DNA from: DATLLN01 sp963720885
Lineage (GTDB): Bacteria > Actinomycetota > Thermoleophilia > Gaiellales > JAICJC01
Length of the DNA: 64,000 bases
Direction of reading: 5' to 3'
Assembly (NCBI GenBank): GCA_963720885.1
Contig: CAVRGW010000006.1
Span: 558,001-622,000, forward strand
The notes under the pieces were generated by a model. That model did no database searches, was not told the origin of the DNA, and saw nothing but the letters and a program-made list of their open reading frames with translations. Numbering within the stretch: the stretch's first letter is position 1; the number at the start of each line of letters is the position of its first letter. Made by a program: the position numbers and the translations under genes. Of this stretch, positions 47,944 through 55,886 are shown piece by piece.

Positions 47944-48626
47944 CGCGGCACCTCGCCGACGTGGATGGCGACGACGCCGAGCATCAGCCGCCGGTAGCCG
48001 ACGGTGGTCAGGCCGGCGCCACGCATGATCGCGGCCAGCTGCGGGGCGCCCGGGAACGCGCGGGCGGACTCCGGGAGGTAGGTGTAGGCGTCGCCGTCGC
48101 CGGCCAGCATTTTGCCCAGGACGGGCACCGCGCGGTCGGTCCAGACGTGCGCGAACGGTGCGGCCCAGCCCGGCGGCTGGCTCATCTCGAGGCAGACGAT
48201 GCGCCCGCCCGGGCGGACGACGCGAGCCATCTCGCGGAACCCGAGCTCGCGGTCGGCGAGGTTACGGACGCCCCAGCCGACCGTGGCCGCGGCGAACTCG
48301 CCGTCGGCGAACGGCAGCTCCAGCGCGTCGCCCTGCATCCACTCGACCGCCGCCGACTTGGCGCGGGCGACGTCCAGCATCTGCTCCGAGAAGTCGAGGC
48401 CGACCACCCGCCCGCCCGGACCGACGGCACGGCGCAGCTCGATGGCCAGGTCGCCGGTGCCGCAGCACACGTCGAGCGCCGGGTCGCCCGGCTTCAGCCG
48501 CGCGGCGCGCACGGCCGCCCCCCGCCACCGCCCGTCCATGCCGACGCTCATCACACGGTTCATCCGGTCGTAGGACGGCGAGATCCGGTCGAACATCTCG
48601 CGCACCCGCTCGGGCTGCACACTCAC
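47940..48626 (-). CDS. menG: Demethylmenaquinone methyltransferase
   Basis: A 228-residue SAM enzyme of the UbiE/MenG family, making the last methylation of menaquinone. RVREMFDRISPSYDRMNRVMSVGMDGRWR is the family opening; ALDVCCGTGDLAIEL is motif I, and ATVGWGVRNLADRELGFREMARVVRPGG is the UbiE signature. GTG 48626 is chosen because it overlaps the ubiX stop (GTGA); ATG 48641 would add five residues. Confidence 0.92.
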   Translation of the reverse strand: MSVQPERVREMFDRISPSYDRMNRVMSVGMDGRWRGAAVRAARLKPGDPALDVCCGTGDLAIELRRAVGPGGRVVGLDFSEQMLDVARAKSAAVEWMQGDALELPFADGEFAAATVGWGVRNLADRELGFREMARVVRPGGRIVCLEMSQPPGWAAPFAHVWTDRAVPVLGKMLAGDGDAYTYLPESARAFPGAPQLAAIMRGAGLTTVGYRRLMLGVVAIHVGEVPR

Positions 48627-49219
48627 CTGGCTCCACCCCATCTCTCGAACAACGTCATGTCCAGGCCCAGGGAGTCGATCACACGCCCGGCCACAAAGTC
48701 CACCAGGTCGTCGATCGTCTGCGGCAGATGGTAGAAGCCGGGCATCGCCGCCACAACATCGGCGCCCGCATTGCGGATCCGCAGCAGATTCTCGAGGTGG
48801 ATCGACGACAGCGGCGTCTCGCGGGGCACGAGCACCAGCTTGCGCCGCTCCTTGAGCTGCACGCCGGCCGCCCGGTGGATCAGGTTCGCCTCGGCGCCGG
48901 CGACGATGGTGCCGATCGAGGCCATCGAGCACGGGCAGATGACCACGGCGTCCGTGCGGGCCGAGCCGGACGCGTAGGGCGCCGAGTAGTCCTTCTCGCC
49001 CCAGATCCGCATGGAGGGGCTGCCGTGGTCGGCGACGAACCGCTCGAGCGCCTCCGTGCCGTCCATCGCCCGATCGCCGTAGATCTCGAGCGCGATCACC
49101 TGCCGGCCGGCCTGGGAGGCCACCAGCCCCACCTCGGCCCCGGACTCGGCCAGCGCACGCAGGACGCGCGCCGCGTACGGCGCGCCGGACGCGCCGGTGA
49201 TCCCCAGCATCACGCGCAT
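48623..49219 (-). CDS. ubiX: UbiX-type flavin prenyltransferase
   Basis: A 198-residue flavoprotein that prenylates FMN to make the cofactor of UbiD decarboxylases. MLGITGASGAPYAARVL is the FMN loop, VVICPCSMASIGTIVAG the central motif, and LVLVPRETPLSSIHLENLLRI the prenyl-phosphate site. A ubiD gene is four genes away in the same block, and both are expected to decarboxylate the naphthoate intermediate of the futalosine route (inference from pathway knowledge). Confidence 0.92.
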   Translation of the reverse strand: MRVMLGITGASGAPYAARVLRALAESGAEVGLVASQAGRQVIALEIYGDRAMDGTEALERFVADHGSPSMRIWGEKDYSAPYASGSARTDAVVICPCSMASIGTIVAGAEANLIHRAAGVQLKERRKLVLVPRETPLSSIHLENLLRIRNAGADVVAAMPGFYHLPQTIDDLVDFVAGRVIDSLGLDMTLFERWGGAR

Positions 49220-49226
49220 GGCGGAA

Positions 49227-49232
49227 AGCCTA
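49227..49232 (-). promoter_or_regulatory. Predicted -10 hexamer, leaderless ubiX
   Basis: TAGGCT (minus strand) lies 7 nt before the ubiX ATG at 49219 and overlaps the stop of the cytochrome gene. Confidence 0.45.
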
Positions 49233-50027
49233 CTGGGCGGGTGGAGTACCCGTGCCGAGCCCGACGATGAAGTCCACGATCTCCTGGATCTGGGCGTCGG
49301 GGATCTTCCCGCCGAACGGCGGCATCCCGCCGCCGCCGTTCTCGATCTGGGCCTTGATAGCGGCCGGATCGGGGTTCGGGGCGCCCTTGGACAGGTTCGG
49401 GCCGAGCGTCCCGCCGCCCGCGCCGAAGTTATGGCAGCCCGTACAGCCGTTGTCGGCGATCACGGTCGCCGCCGGCAGCGAGTCGAACGCCGGGTTCCCG
49501 GTGATGTTCGAGCCGGCGACCGCGCCCGGCGCCTCGTTGCCCGCGATCGTCAGGGCGATCAACACGGCCGGCGTGGCCAGTCCGACGGCGACGCCCCACG
49601 GCCGCCGCGACAGCCGCCGGTCGCGGCCGCGATCGATGAACGGCCATATGATCAGCAGCACCATCAGGATCGTCGGGATGATGATGGTGGCGAAGATCAG
49701 CTGCCACGGCTCCTTGAAGATCCGCAGCAGCTCGAACAGGAATAGGAAGTACCACTCCGGCCGCGGCTCGGTCTGCTGCACCGCCGGGTTGGCCTGGCTC
49801 TCGTAGAGCGGACCCAGCAGACCGTTCACGCCCTCCGGGTGGGAGGCCGAGATCGGGCCGGCGGTGACGTGCCAGACGATCGCCATGGCGACGATCAGCG
49901 CCACGACCAGCAGGTTGACGACGACGTCGTGGAACATCGCGAACGGGAAGAAGCTGTGTCCGACCTTCGCCTGATCCGCGTGCTCCGCCTCGTACACGAC
50001 GCGGCGGTTGATGACCTTTCGCGCCAT
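49230..50027 (-). CDS. Cytochrome b subunit IV fused to cytochrome c
   Basis: A 265-residue bc-complex subunit. Residues 30-130 are the C-terminal half of cytochrome b (PetD-like), with the quinol-site PEWY at 90-93 and three membrane helices. A fourth helix (150-163) leads to a cytochrome c domain with CTGCH at 195-199 and axial Met235 in GGMPPFGG. It therefore supplies both a quinol-oxidation loop and a c-type heme in one chain, replacing a separate cytochrome c1. It begins at the base after the cytochrome b6 stop. Confidence 0.9.
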   Translation of the reverse strand: MARKVINRRVVYEAEHADQAKVGHSFFPFAMFHDVVVNLLVVALIVAMAIVWHVTAGPISASHPEGVNGLLGPLYESQANPAVQQTEPRPEWYFLFLFELLRIFKEPWQLIFATIIIPTILMVLLIIWPFIDRGRDRRLSRRPWGVAVGLATPAVLIALTIAGNEAPGAVAGSNITGNPAFDSLPAATVIADNGCTGCHNFGAGGGTLGPNLSKGAPNPDPAAIKAQIENGGGGMPPFGGKIPDAQIQEIVDFIVGLGTGTPPAQ

Positions 50028-50744
50028 CTAGCGGTCGACCTCGCCCTCGACCGGCCGCGACGGCCACGGCGTCACGCCGAGCTTCACGATCAGCCACATG
50101 TGCACGAAGATCAGCGCCACGATGGCGCTGGGTATCGCGAGCATGTGCAAGGCGTAGAACCGCGAGATGGTGAGGTAGTTGAACACCGGGCCCGCGAGCA
50201 GGAACTTGGAGATGAACGGCCCCAGCACCGGGGCGGTGCCGTTGATGTTGATCGCGACGACCGACGCCCAGTAGGCGCGCTGGTCCCAGACCAGCAGGTA
50301 GCCGGTCAGGCCCATCCCCATGACGGAGATGAAGATCAGCGACCCGGTCAGCCAGGTCATCTCCCGCGGATACTTGTAGGCGCCGTAGAAGAACGTGCGG
50401 CCCATGTGCAGGAAGAGCAGGATCACCATCACGCTGGCGCCCCACTTGTGCATGCCGCGGATCAGCCAGCCGAAGGTCTGGTCGTCGGTGATGAAACGGA
50501 TCGACTGGTACGCACCGGCCGGCGACGGGTCGTAGCTCATCGCCAGCAGGATGCCGGTGGTCGCCTGGAGGATGAACACCGTCAACAGTGAGCTGCCCAG
50601 GGTGTGGAACCACCCGGTGTGCGGCACCTTGCGGAACAGGAACTTGCGGACGAGCGTCGGATAGCCGGTGCGGTACTCGATCCAGTCCTCGGTGGCCAGA
50701 ACCGCGCGCTTGGGATCCGGGATCGGCGGGGCGGGGAGCGGCAT
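50028..50744 (-). CDS. Cytochrome b6-type subunit of the bc complex
   Basis: A 238-residue, four-helix di-heme protein (PetB-like). Heme ligands are His99/His113 in helix B and His200/His215 in helix D. HTGWFHTLGSSLLTVFILQATTGILLAM and MGMGLTGYLLVWDQRAYWASVVA match the quinone-site helices. It ends before the PEWY region, which is on the next gene, the split form seen in b6f and Gram-positive complexes. Confidence 0.92.
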   Translation of the reverse strand: MPLPAPPIPDPKRAVLATEDWIEYRTGYPTLVRKFLFRKVPHTGWFHTLGSSLLTVFILQATTGILLAMSYDPSPAGAYQSIRFITDDQTFGWLIRGMHKWGASVMVILLFLHMGRTFFYGAYKYPREMTWLTGSLIFISVMGMGLTGYLLVWDQRAYWASVVAININGTAPVLGPFISKFLLAGPVFNYLTISRFYALHMLAIPSAIVALIFVHMWLIVKLGVTPWPSRPVEGEVDR

Positions 50745-50747
50745 CGG

Positions 50748-51470
50748 CTACTGCACCTTGGGAACGGGGCCGTGGGTGTAGGTCACGTTCGGATAGAGGA
50801 TGTCGGGCACGGTGTCGCCGAACGGCCCCGGGGTGTGCACAGGCTGGCCGGGCATCTTCACCGGGAAGTACGTCAGCTTGCCGTTCACGAAGTCGACGCT
50901 CCAACGCTGGGTGATCCAGAGCTCGTTCGAGTTCTTGATCTCCCACTGGAAGCGGTCGAGCGGGCGGATCGGCGGCCCGGCGATGCGCTTGCCCTCGGTG
51001 TCGTACGCGCCGCCGTGGCACGGGCACTGGAAGCCGACGCCGGTGCCGAGCACCGGGCAGCCGAGGTGCATGCAGCGGTTCGAGAAGACGATGAACTGGG
51101 CGTCCGTGGACAGCCAGTCGGTGTCGGTCTTGCCTGTGTTCACGACCCATGCCAGCCCCGCGCTGGTGGCGGGCTCGGCCTTGGTCTCGATGTACTGGGC
51201 GGCGATCGGCTTGAACTGGCCCTGCGGCGCGGCGGGGAACGAGTCGGTCGTCCCGAGATACACCGGCTCGAACGTCGACTCCTCGGTGACCGGCGCCAGC
51301 ATGTAGGCGACGGCCGGCACGCCGATCACGGCACCGATCGCGGCGCCCAGGCCCACCGACGACAGCGTCAGGAACTGGGAACGGGTGACGGCCGAGCTTG
51401 GAGCTTCGGGCGACGTGTGCGCATGTGCATGTGACCCGGCGGGGGTGTCCGCCACCTCATCCTCCTTCAC
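50748..51470 (-). CDS. Rieske iron-sulfur subunit
   Basis: A 240-residue protein with an N-terminal anchor (FLTLSSVGLGAAIGAVIGVPAVAYML) after a short histidine-rich cytoplasmic tail (HAHAHTSPE). The [2Fe-2S] motifs are CMHLGC near residue 133 and CPCHGG near 150; the first has Met where most have Thr. It takes electrons from menaquinol to the cytochrome c domain of the fusion subunit. A strong GAAGGAGG ribosome site precedes ATG 51470. Confidence 0.93.
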   Translation of the reverse strand: MKEDEVADTPAGSHAHAHTSPEAPSSAVTRSQFLTLSSVGLGAAIGAVIGVPAVAYMLAPVTEESTFEPVYLGTTDSFPAAPQGQFKPIAAQYIETKAEPATSAGLAWVVNTGKTDTDWLSTDAQFIVFSNRCMHLGCPVLGTGVGFQCPCHGGAYDTEGKRIAGPPIRPLDRFQWEIKNSNELWITQRWSVDFVNGKLTYFPVKMPGQPVHTPGPFGDTVPDILYPNVTYTHGPVPKVQ

Positions 51471-51485
51471 CGATGCGGCGCCATC

Positions 51486-52952
51486 TTATCGCGGCCCTCG
51501 GGTGTCCGTCTTCGTAACGTTGATCCCATACTCCGGCCACCTGCGGGTGACCAGATCGCGTACCTCGGCGGACATTTCGGCGACGTCCGGCCAACCCCTG
51601 GTATAGCCCTCTTCCGGCCACTTCGCCGTGGCGTCGATCCCGATCTTGCCGCCGGTGAACTGCCGCGAGGGGGCATGATCGAGGTGATCGAGCGGCCCGT
51701 GCGCCAGCTCCAGATCGCGTGCCGGGTCGACGTTCGCCCCGACCTGCCACATCACCTGGCCGTAGTCGTGCACGTCGACCCAGTCGTCGACGACCACGAC
51801 GCCCTTGGTCAGGGACATCAGCCCGGTGCCCCAGATCGCGTGCATCACCTTGCGGGCGTGGCCAGGGAACGCCTTGCGGATCGAGACGATGGCCAGGTTG
51901 TGGAAGGCGCCCTGGAACGGCAGGTCGTAGTCCACCACCTCGGGCATGGTCATCCGCACGGCGGGGAGGAACAGGCGCTCGGTCGCCTTGGCCAGCCACA
52001 CGTCCTCGGCCGGCGGGACGCCGACGACGATCGACGGGTAGATCGCATCGCGGCGCATGGTCACCGCGGTGACGTGGAGCACCGGGAACGGCTCGACCGG
52101 CGTGTAGTAGCCGGTGTGGTCGCCGAACGGTCCCTCGTCGCGCAGCTCGCCCTTCTCGACGTACCCCTCGATCACGATCTCGGCGTTGGCCGGCACCTCG
52201 AGGTCGACCGTCTTCGCTCGCACCAGCTCCACCGGCTCGCCGCGCAGGAAGCCGGCCAGCATCAGCTCGTCCACGTGCTTGGGCAGCGGCGCGGAGGCGG
52301 AGTAGGCGGTGATCGGGTCGAGGCCGAGGGCGACCGCGACGTCCATCCGCTCGCCCATCCCGCGCCAGTCGGCTGCCGCGTCCTTGTGGATCTGCCAGTG
52401 CAGCGCCGCCGTCGCCGAGTCGAAGCGCTGGATGCGGTACATGCCCACGTTGCGCATGCCGGTCCGCGGATCCTTCGTAATCACGGCTGGCAACGTGATG
52501 AACGGGCCGCCGTCCCCTGGCCAGCAGGTCATCACCGGGATGCCGTCCAGGCTCGGCGGGTCGAGCACGATCTCCTGGCACACACCGCTGCGCACCGAGC
52601 GCGGCCGCGAGTCGGCCAGCGACTTCAGCTTGCCCAGAGCGCGGATCTTGTCGAGCATCCCCTCCGGCGGCGTCATCTCGAGCACGCTCTGCACCTTCTC
52701 GCCCAACTCGTCCAGCCGCTCGACGCCGAAGGCCATACACATCCGCCGCTCGGTCGCGAACTGGTTGATCACCAGCGGGAGGTCGGAGCCCTTGACGTTG
52801 CGGAAGAGCAGTGCGGGGCCGTCGCCGGACTTCATCACGCGGTCGGAGATCTCGGTGATCTCGAGATGCGGATCGACCTCTGCCGTCACCTCGTGCAGCT
52901 CGCCTTCGCGGCGCAGGTGATCGAGCCAGTCCCGGAGGTCTCGGAAGGCCAT
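51486..52952 (-). CDS. ubiD: UbiD-family decarboxylase
   Basis: A 488-residue prenylated-FMN decarboxylase. It opens FRDLRDWLDHLRREGELHEV and carries RNVKGSDLPLVINQFATERRM, the metal/cofactor region MYRIQRFDSATAALHWQIHKDAA and the catalytic ELRDEGPFGDHTGYYTP with the conserved glutamates. In futalosine organisms UbiD (MqnL) works with UbiX after prenylation by MqnP; no mqnP is in the window. It heads the minus-strand bc-complex block, 15 bp before the Rieske gene. A TACACT hexamer lies 9 nt before ATG 52952. Confidence 0.92.
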   Translation of the reverse strand: MAFRDLRDWLDHLRREGELHEVTAEVDPHLEITEISDRVMKSGDGPALLFRNVKGSDLPLVINQFATERRMCMAFGVERLDELGEKVQSVLEMTPPEGMLDKIRALGKLKSLADSRPRSVRSGVCQEIVLDPPSLDGIPVMTCWPGDGGPFITLPAVITKDPRTGMRNVGMYRIQRFDSATAALHWQIHKDAAADWRGMGERMDVAVALGLDPITAYSASAPLPKHVDELMLAGFLRGEPVELVRAKTVDLEVPANAEIVIEGYVEKGELRDEGPFGDHTGYYTPVEPFPVLHVTAVTMRRDAIYPSIVVGVPPAEDVWLAKATERLFLPAVRMTMPEVVDYDLPFQGAFHNLAIVSIRKAFPGHARKVMHAIWGTGLMSLTKGVVVVDDWVDVHDYGQVMWQVGANVDPARDLELAHGPLDHLDHAPSRQFTGGKIGIDATAKWPEEGYTRGWPDVAEMSAEVRDLVTRRWPEYGINVTKTDTRGPR

Positions 52953-52998
52953 CGCGGGGCGAGTGTAGCCGTGGGGCGGGCGTGCCGATACACCGAGG

Positions 52999-53670
52999 AT
53001 GCTGCCCGCAACGCTGCCCGCCCTGCTGTTCGCCGCCGTCGCCGTGTACGCCGGATGGCGTGCCGTCCAGAACTCCGGCGGCGGGGGCGCGTCCGACGAC
53101 CCCATCGGCGGCTGGGCGGTGATGAACGGGTTCGAGATCTGCGAGCGCCCGTCGATCGGGACGACCGAGCTCCTCCGGCGGGACGACGAAGTGGTCGGCT
53201 TCCCCTACGCGGTGCCGGTGGGGCCGCAGGGCGGCGCGATGTATCAGCTGCTGATCAACGTCGGCTCCGATCGGCAGCCCGAGTTCGTCCCCATGGTCGT
53301 GGTGCAGGCCCTGCTCGCGGCCGGGTTCCCGCAATTCAGCGTTTACGCGACGGGCGACGGCCTGCCCAAACCGCTGGTGCGTCCCGGCGTGCGCACCGTG
53401 GACTTCGAGTCGGCGGACTTCGCGGAGCGGTTCCACGTCGTCGTCGACCGCGATGCGCCGGACGAGCGTGTGCGGCGGCTGTTCGACCCGGAGACGCTGG
53501 TCTGGTGGATCGACGCCTGCGGCGGGCTGCGCGTCGAGTACGAGTACAGCTGCCTCTGCGTGGCGCGGCTGCCCGGCGGTGGCTGGGCCGAGCTGGACGC
53601 ACAGCTGGCCGCGGCGCAGAGCGTCGCCGACCGCGTGCTCGAGGCCGGCGCCGCGGCGCTCCGCGACTGA
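52999..53670 (+). CDS. Hypothetical membrane-anchored protein
   Basis: A 223-residue protein with one short N-terminal membrane segment (TLPALLFAAVAVYAGW) followed by a glycine-rich linker and a ~180-residue soluble domain with strand-rich stretches (MYQLLINVG, FHVVVDRDAP, ETLVWWIDACGG). It ends in an alanine-rich helix. I do not recognise the family. It is transcribed away from ubiD and ends 2 bp before a palindromic repeat. Confidence 0.6.
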   Translation: MLPATLPALLFAAVAVYAGWRAVQNSGGGGASDDPIGGWAVMNGFEICERPSIGTTELLRRDDEVVGFPYAVPVGPQGGAMYQLLINVGSDRQPEFVPMVVVQALLAAGFPQFSVYATGDGLPKPLVRPGVRTVDFESADFAERFHVVVDRDAPDERVRRLFDPETLVWWIDACGGLRVEYEYSCLCVARLPGGGWAELDAQLAAAQSVADRVLEAGAAALRD

Positions 53671-53672
53671 CC

Positions 53673-53696
53673 GGGGTCTGACCCGGGTCTGACCCC
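53673..53696. repeat. GGGGTCTGACCC tandem palindromes, left member
   Basis: Two overlapping copies (GGGGTCTGACCC then GGGTCTGACCCC) directly follow the stop of the hypothetical gene. With 53872-53895 they form an inverted pair spanning 223 bp. The space between, 53697-53871, has no credible gene; it contains several G+C-rich inverted stretches only. The core is the same as at 4427 and 4918. Confidence 0.8.
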
Positions 53697-53871
53697 GCTT
53701 GACGAACAATTCACGCGCGATGTGTGCCCGGTCGGTGCCGATTTTCGGCCTCGGCCGTGGCCGAACGCGCCGTAATCGCTCGGCTCGCGGCACGAACCGC
53801 GCTGACGAGTGCGGCGCCCGGGCGCTCTCGTGGCAGCGTCGCGGAGAACCGGCACACCACCGGCACGGGTC

Positions 53872-53895
53872 GGGGTCAGAGCGGGGTCAGACCCC
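53872..53895. repeat. GGGGTCAGACCCC tandem palindromes, right member
   Basis: GGGGTCAGAGC followed by GGGGTCAGACCCC, one partial and one complete copy. It is the near reverse complement of 53673-53696, giving a REPIN-like arrangement between convergent genes; either unit could terminate transcription. Confidence 0.8.
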
Positions 53896-53939
53896 AGACG
53901 TAGGCGGTGCGCGTTTCGGCGCGGAGTCGGCCCGGATCG

Positions 53940-54488
53940 TCAGCGAAACGCTGCGATCACCGCCAGGTCGCGGTCGACCCAGCGGAGCTCCGGGGAGAGG
54001 CCCGCATCGGCCAGCCACCGCAGCTGGTCGTCGATCCGGTCGGGCAGGTCGTAGCCCTCGGTCTCGTCGATCGGCGTGACGCGGTCGGCGAGATCCTCGG
54101 GCACGATCACGTCACCCAGCACAAACCTGCCCCCCGGCGCCAGGGCGGCGGCGATCCGCCGGAAGAGATCGGCCTTCCCCTCGCCGTCCAGATGGTGCAC
54201 CGCGAGGCAGGACACGACCAGATCCCACGGGCCGTCCGGCAGCGGATCCTGCAGCCGCCCCTCCACCAGCCGGACACGGGCCGGGTCGAGCGCCGATCGC
54301 GCAGCCTCGAGCATGCCCGGAGACTCGTCGATTCCCACCAGCATGGCCGCCGGATGCACGGCCAGCACACGCCGCGCCGTCTCGCCCGTCCCGGTGCCCA
54401 GCTCCAGCACCGTGCGGGCGTCGACGCCGGCGGTGGCCGCGGCGACCTCGTCCTGAAGCCGCTCGTACTGCGGCACCTCGTCGCGCAT
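53940..54488 (-). CDS. Class I SAM methyltransferase (N-terminal frameshift likely)
   Basis: A 182-residue methyltransferase: VLELGTGTGETARRVL (motif I), VGIDESPGML, DLVVSCLAVHHLDG and ALAPGGRFVLGDVIVPED. The family normally begins W-D-P-D-x-Y-L-x-x-M-R-x-E-V-P. Here FHWDPDSYL is encoded just upstream (ATG 54531) in another frame, and ELMRDEVPQYERLQDEV continues in the annotated frame, so one extra G near 54494-54495 splits the N-terminus. The annotated ATG 54488 may still give a shortened protein. Confidence 0.75.
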   Translation of the reverse strand: MRDEVPQYERLQDEVAAATAGVDARTVLELGTGTGETARRVLAVHPAAMLVGIDESPGMLEAARSALDPARVRLVEGRLQDPLPDGPWDLVVSCLAVHHLDGEGKADLFRRIAAALAPGGRFVLGDVIVPEDLADRVTPIDETEGYDLPDRIDDQLRWLADAGLSPELRWVDRDLAVIAAFR

Positions 54489-54568
54489 CAGCTCCGAGAT
54501 AGCTGTCGGGATCCCAGTGAAATTGCGCCATTGCCGTCACCACCTATGATGACGCCGAAAGGAGTCCC

Positions 54569-55219
54569 ATGGGAACTGTGCTGATCATCGTCCTGGTCGT
54601 CCTCGCACTGATCGTGCTGTACGGCGTCCTCGCATACAACGGAATGGTGCGCAGCCGCAACATGGTGGACGAGGCCTGGAGCGGCATCGACGTCCAGCTG
54701 AAGCGGCGGCACGACCTGATTCCGAACCTCGTCGAAACCGTCAAGGGCTACGCCGCGCACGAGAAGGGCGTATTCGAGGCGGTGACCAACGCCCGCGCGC
54801 AGGCGATGCAGGCCAGCGGCCCCGCGGCCTCGGGCGCTGCCGAGGGCATCCTCGGCCAGGCACTGGGCCGGCTGTTCGCGGTCGCCGAGGCCTACCCGCA
54901 GCTCCGCGCCACGGAGAACTTCCAGCAGCTGCAGGCCGAGCTGACCAACACCGAGGATCAGATCTCCGCCTCCCGGCGCATCTACAACGGCAACGTCCAG
55001 TCGTACAACACCAAGATCCAGACGTTTCCCAACTCGGTGATCGCCGGCTTCGGCGGATTCACCAAGCGGGACTTCTTCGAGATCGAGACGCCGGCCGACC
55101 GCGAGCCTGTGCGCGTCAGCTTCTCCGACCCGCCGTCCGTGACCGCGACGTCCGATCCGGCGCCGACCACCCCGGCTGATCCACCGCCGCCCGCGGATCC
55201 ACCGCCGGCGACCTCGTAG
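54569..55219 (+). CDS. LemA family protein
   Basis: A 216-residue protein with an N-terminal membrane helix (LIIVLVVLALIVLYGVLAYNGMV) and the LemA helical domain: VDEAWSGIDVQLKRRHDLIPNLVETVKGYAAHEK, ENFQQLQAELTNTEDQISASRRIYNGNVQSYNTKI and FPNSVIAGFGGF. The N-terminus faces out and the helical bundle lies in the cytoplasm in known members. A proline-rich tail (ADPPPPADPPP) is added. A clear AAAGGAG ribosome site and an upstream TATGAT hexamer mark a leadered transcript. Confidence 0.9.
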   Translation: MGTVLIIVLVVLALIVLYGVLAYNGMVRSRNMVDEAWSGIDVQLKRRHDLIPNLVETVKGYAAHEKGVFEAVTNARAQAMQASGPAASGAAEGILGQALGRLFAVAEAYPQLRATENFQQLQAELTNTEDQISASRRIYNGNVQSYNTKIQTFPNSVIAGFGGFTKRDFFEIETPADREPVRVSFSDPPSVTATSDPAPTTPADPPPPADPPPATS

Positions 55220-55223
55220 CCCG

Positions 55224-55886
55224 ATGCCGCACGTCCTGGTCTTCGGCGCCCGCAACCTCGGACGCGTGATCGCGGAGCATCTGATGGAACGCGGGTGGAC
55301 GGCGACGGGCGTCGCCCGCACTCAGGACACGGTCGACGCCTTCCCCGGCAACGGCATCCTCGCCGACGCCACCCAGCTCCACGAGATGCGCCGCGCCGTC
55401 GAGGAGGCCGGCGACTTCGACCTCGCCGTCAACGCCGTCTCGCCGAAGGGCCGGTTCGGCGGCGGCGACCTGATCACCACCGACGACGACGCGATGCTGC
55501 CCTACACCGAGCAGGTGCTGCCGGAGGTGTTCGGGTTCTACCGGACGTGCGGCGGGAAGCTCGCCGAGCGCGGCACAGGCACCATCGTCCAGGTGACCGG
55601 CGGCTCGGCCCGGCGGGCGTTGCCCGGCAGGGCGCCCTGGGGCGCCGGCGCCGCAGGCGTGCGCGCGCTCAGCCAGGCGGCCGCCAACGAGCTGAAGCCG
55701 AAGGGCGTGCACGCCGCGCTGCTCGTCTGCGACGGGTCGTTCGGCGGGCCCGGTGACGACGACGGCGGCGAGAAGATCGACACGGTCGAGCTGGCGAAGG
55801 CGGTGCTGTTCCTGCACGAGCAGGGCCGCAGCGCCTGGACGCACGAGCTGGTGGTTACACCGGTCGGCGACCGCTGGACGCCGTGA
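55224..55886 (+). CDS. Short-chain dehydrogenase/reductase-like protein
   Basis: A 220-residue Rossmann protein. VLVFGARNLGRVIAEHLMERGW takes the place of the SDR glycine motif, NAVSPKGRFGGGDL resembles the NAG region, and ARRALPGRAPWGAGAAGVRALSQAAANELK occupies the YxxxK site, but tyrosine is replaced (APWGAGAAG), so catalysis is doubtful. It probably binds a nucleotide cofactor. It follows lemA by 4 bp and overlaps the convergent gene by 32 bp. Confidence 0.75.
   Translation: MPHVLVFGARNLGRVIAEHLMERGWTATGVARTQDTVDAFPGNGILADATQLHEMRRAVEEAGDFDLAVNAVSPKGRFGGGDLITTDDDAMLPYTEQVLPEVFGFYRTCGGKLAERGTGTIVQVTGGSARRALPGRAPWGAGAAGVRALSQAAANELKPKGVHAALLVCDGSFGGPGDDDGGEKIDTVELAKAVLFLHEQGRSAWTHELVVTPVGDRWTP

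Noticed and set aside
53699..54079. Plus-strand frame through the repeat region at 53.7-54.1 kb
   Set aside because: It runs through both palindrome doublets and the antisense of the methyltransferase, with serine/arginine-rich composition and no start signal.
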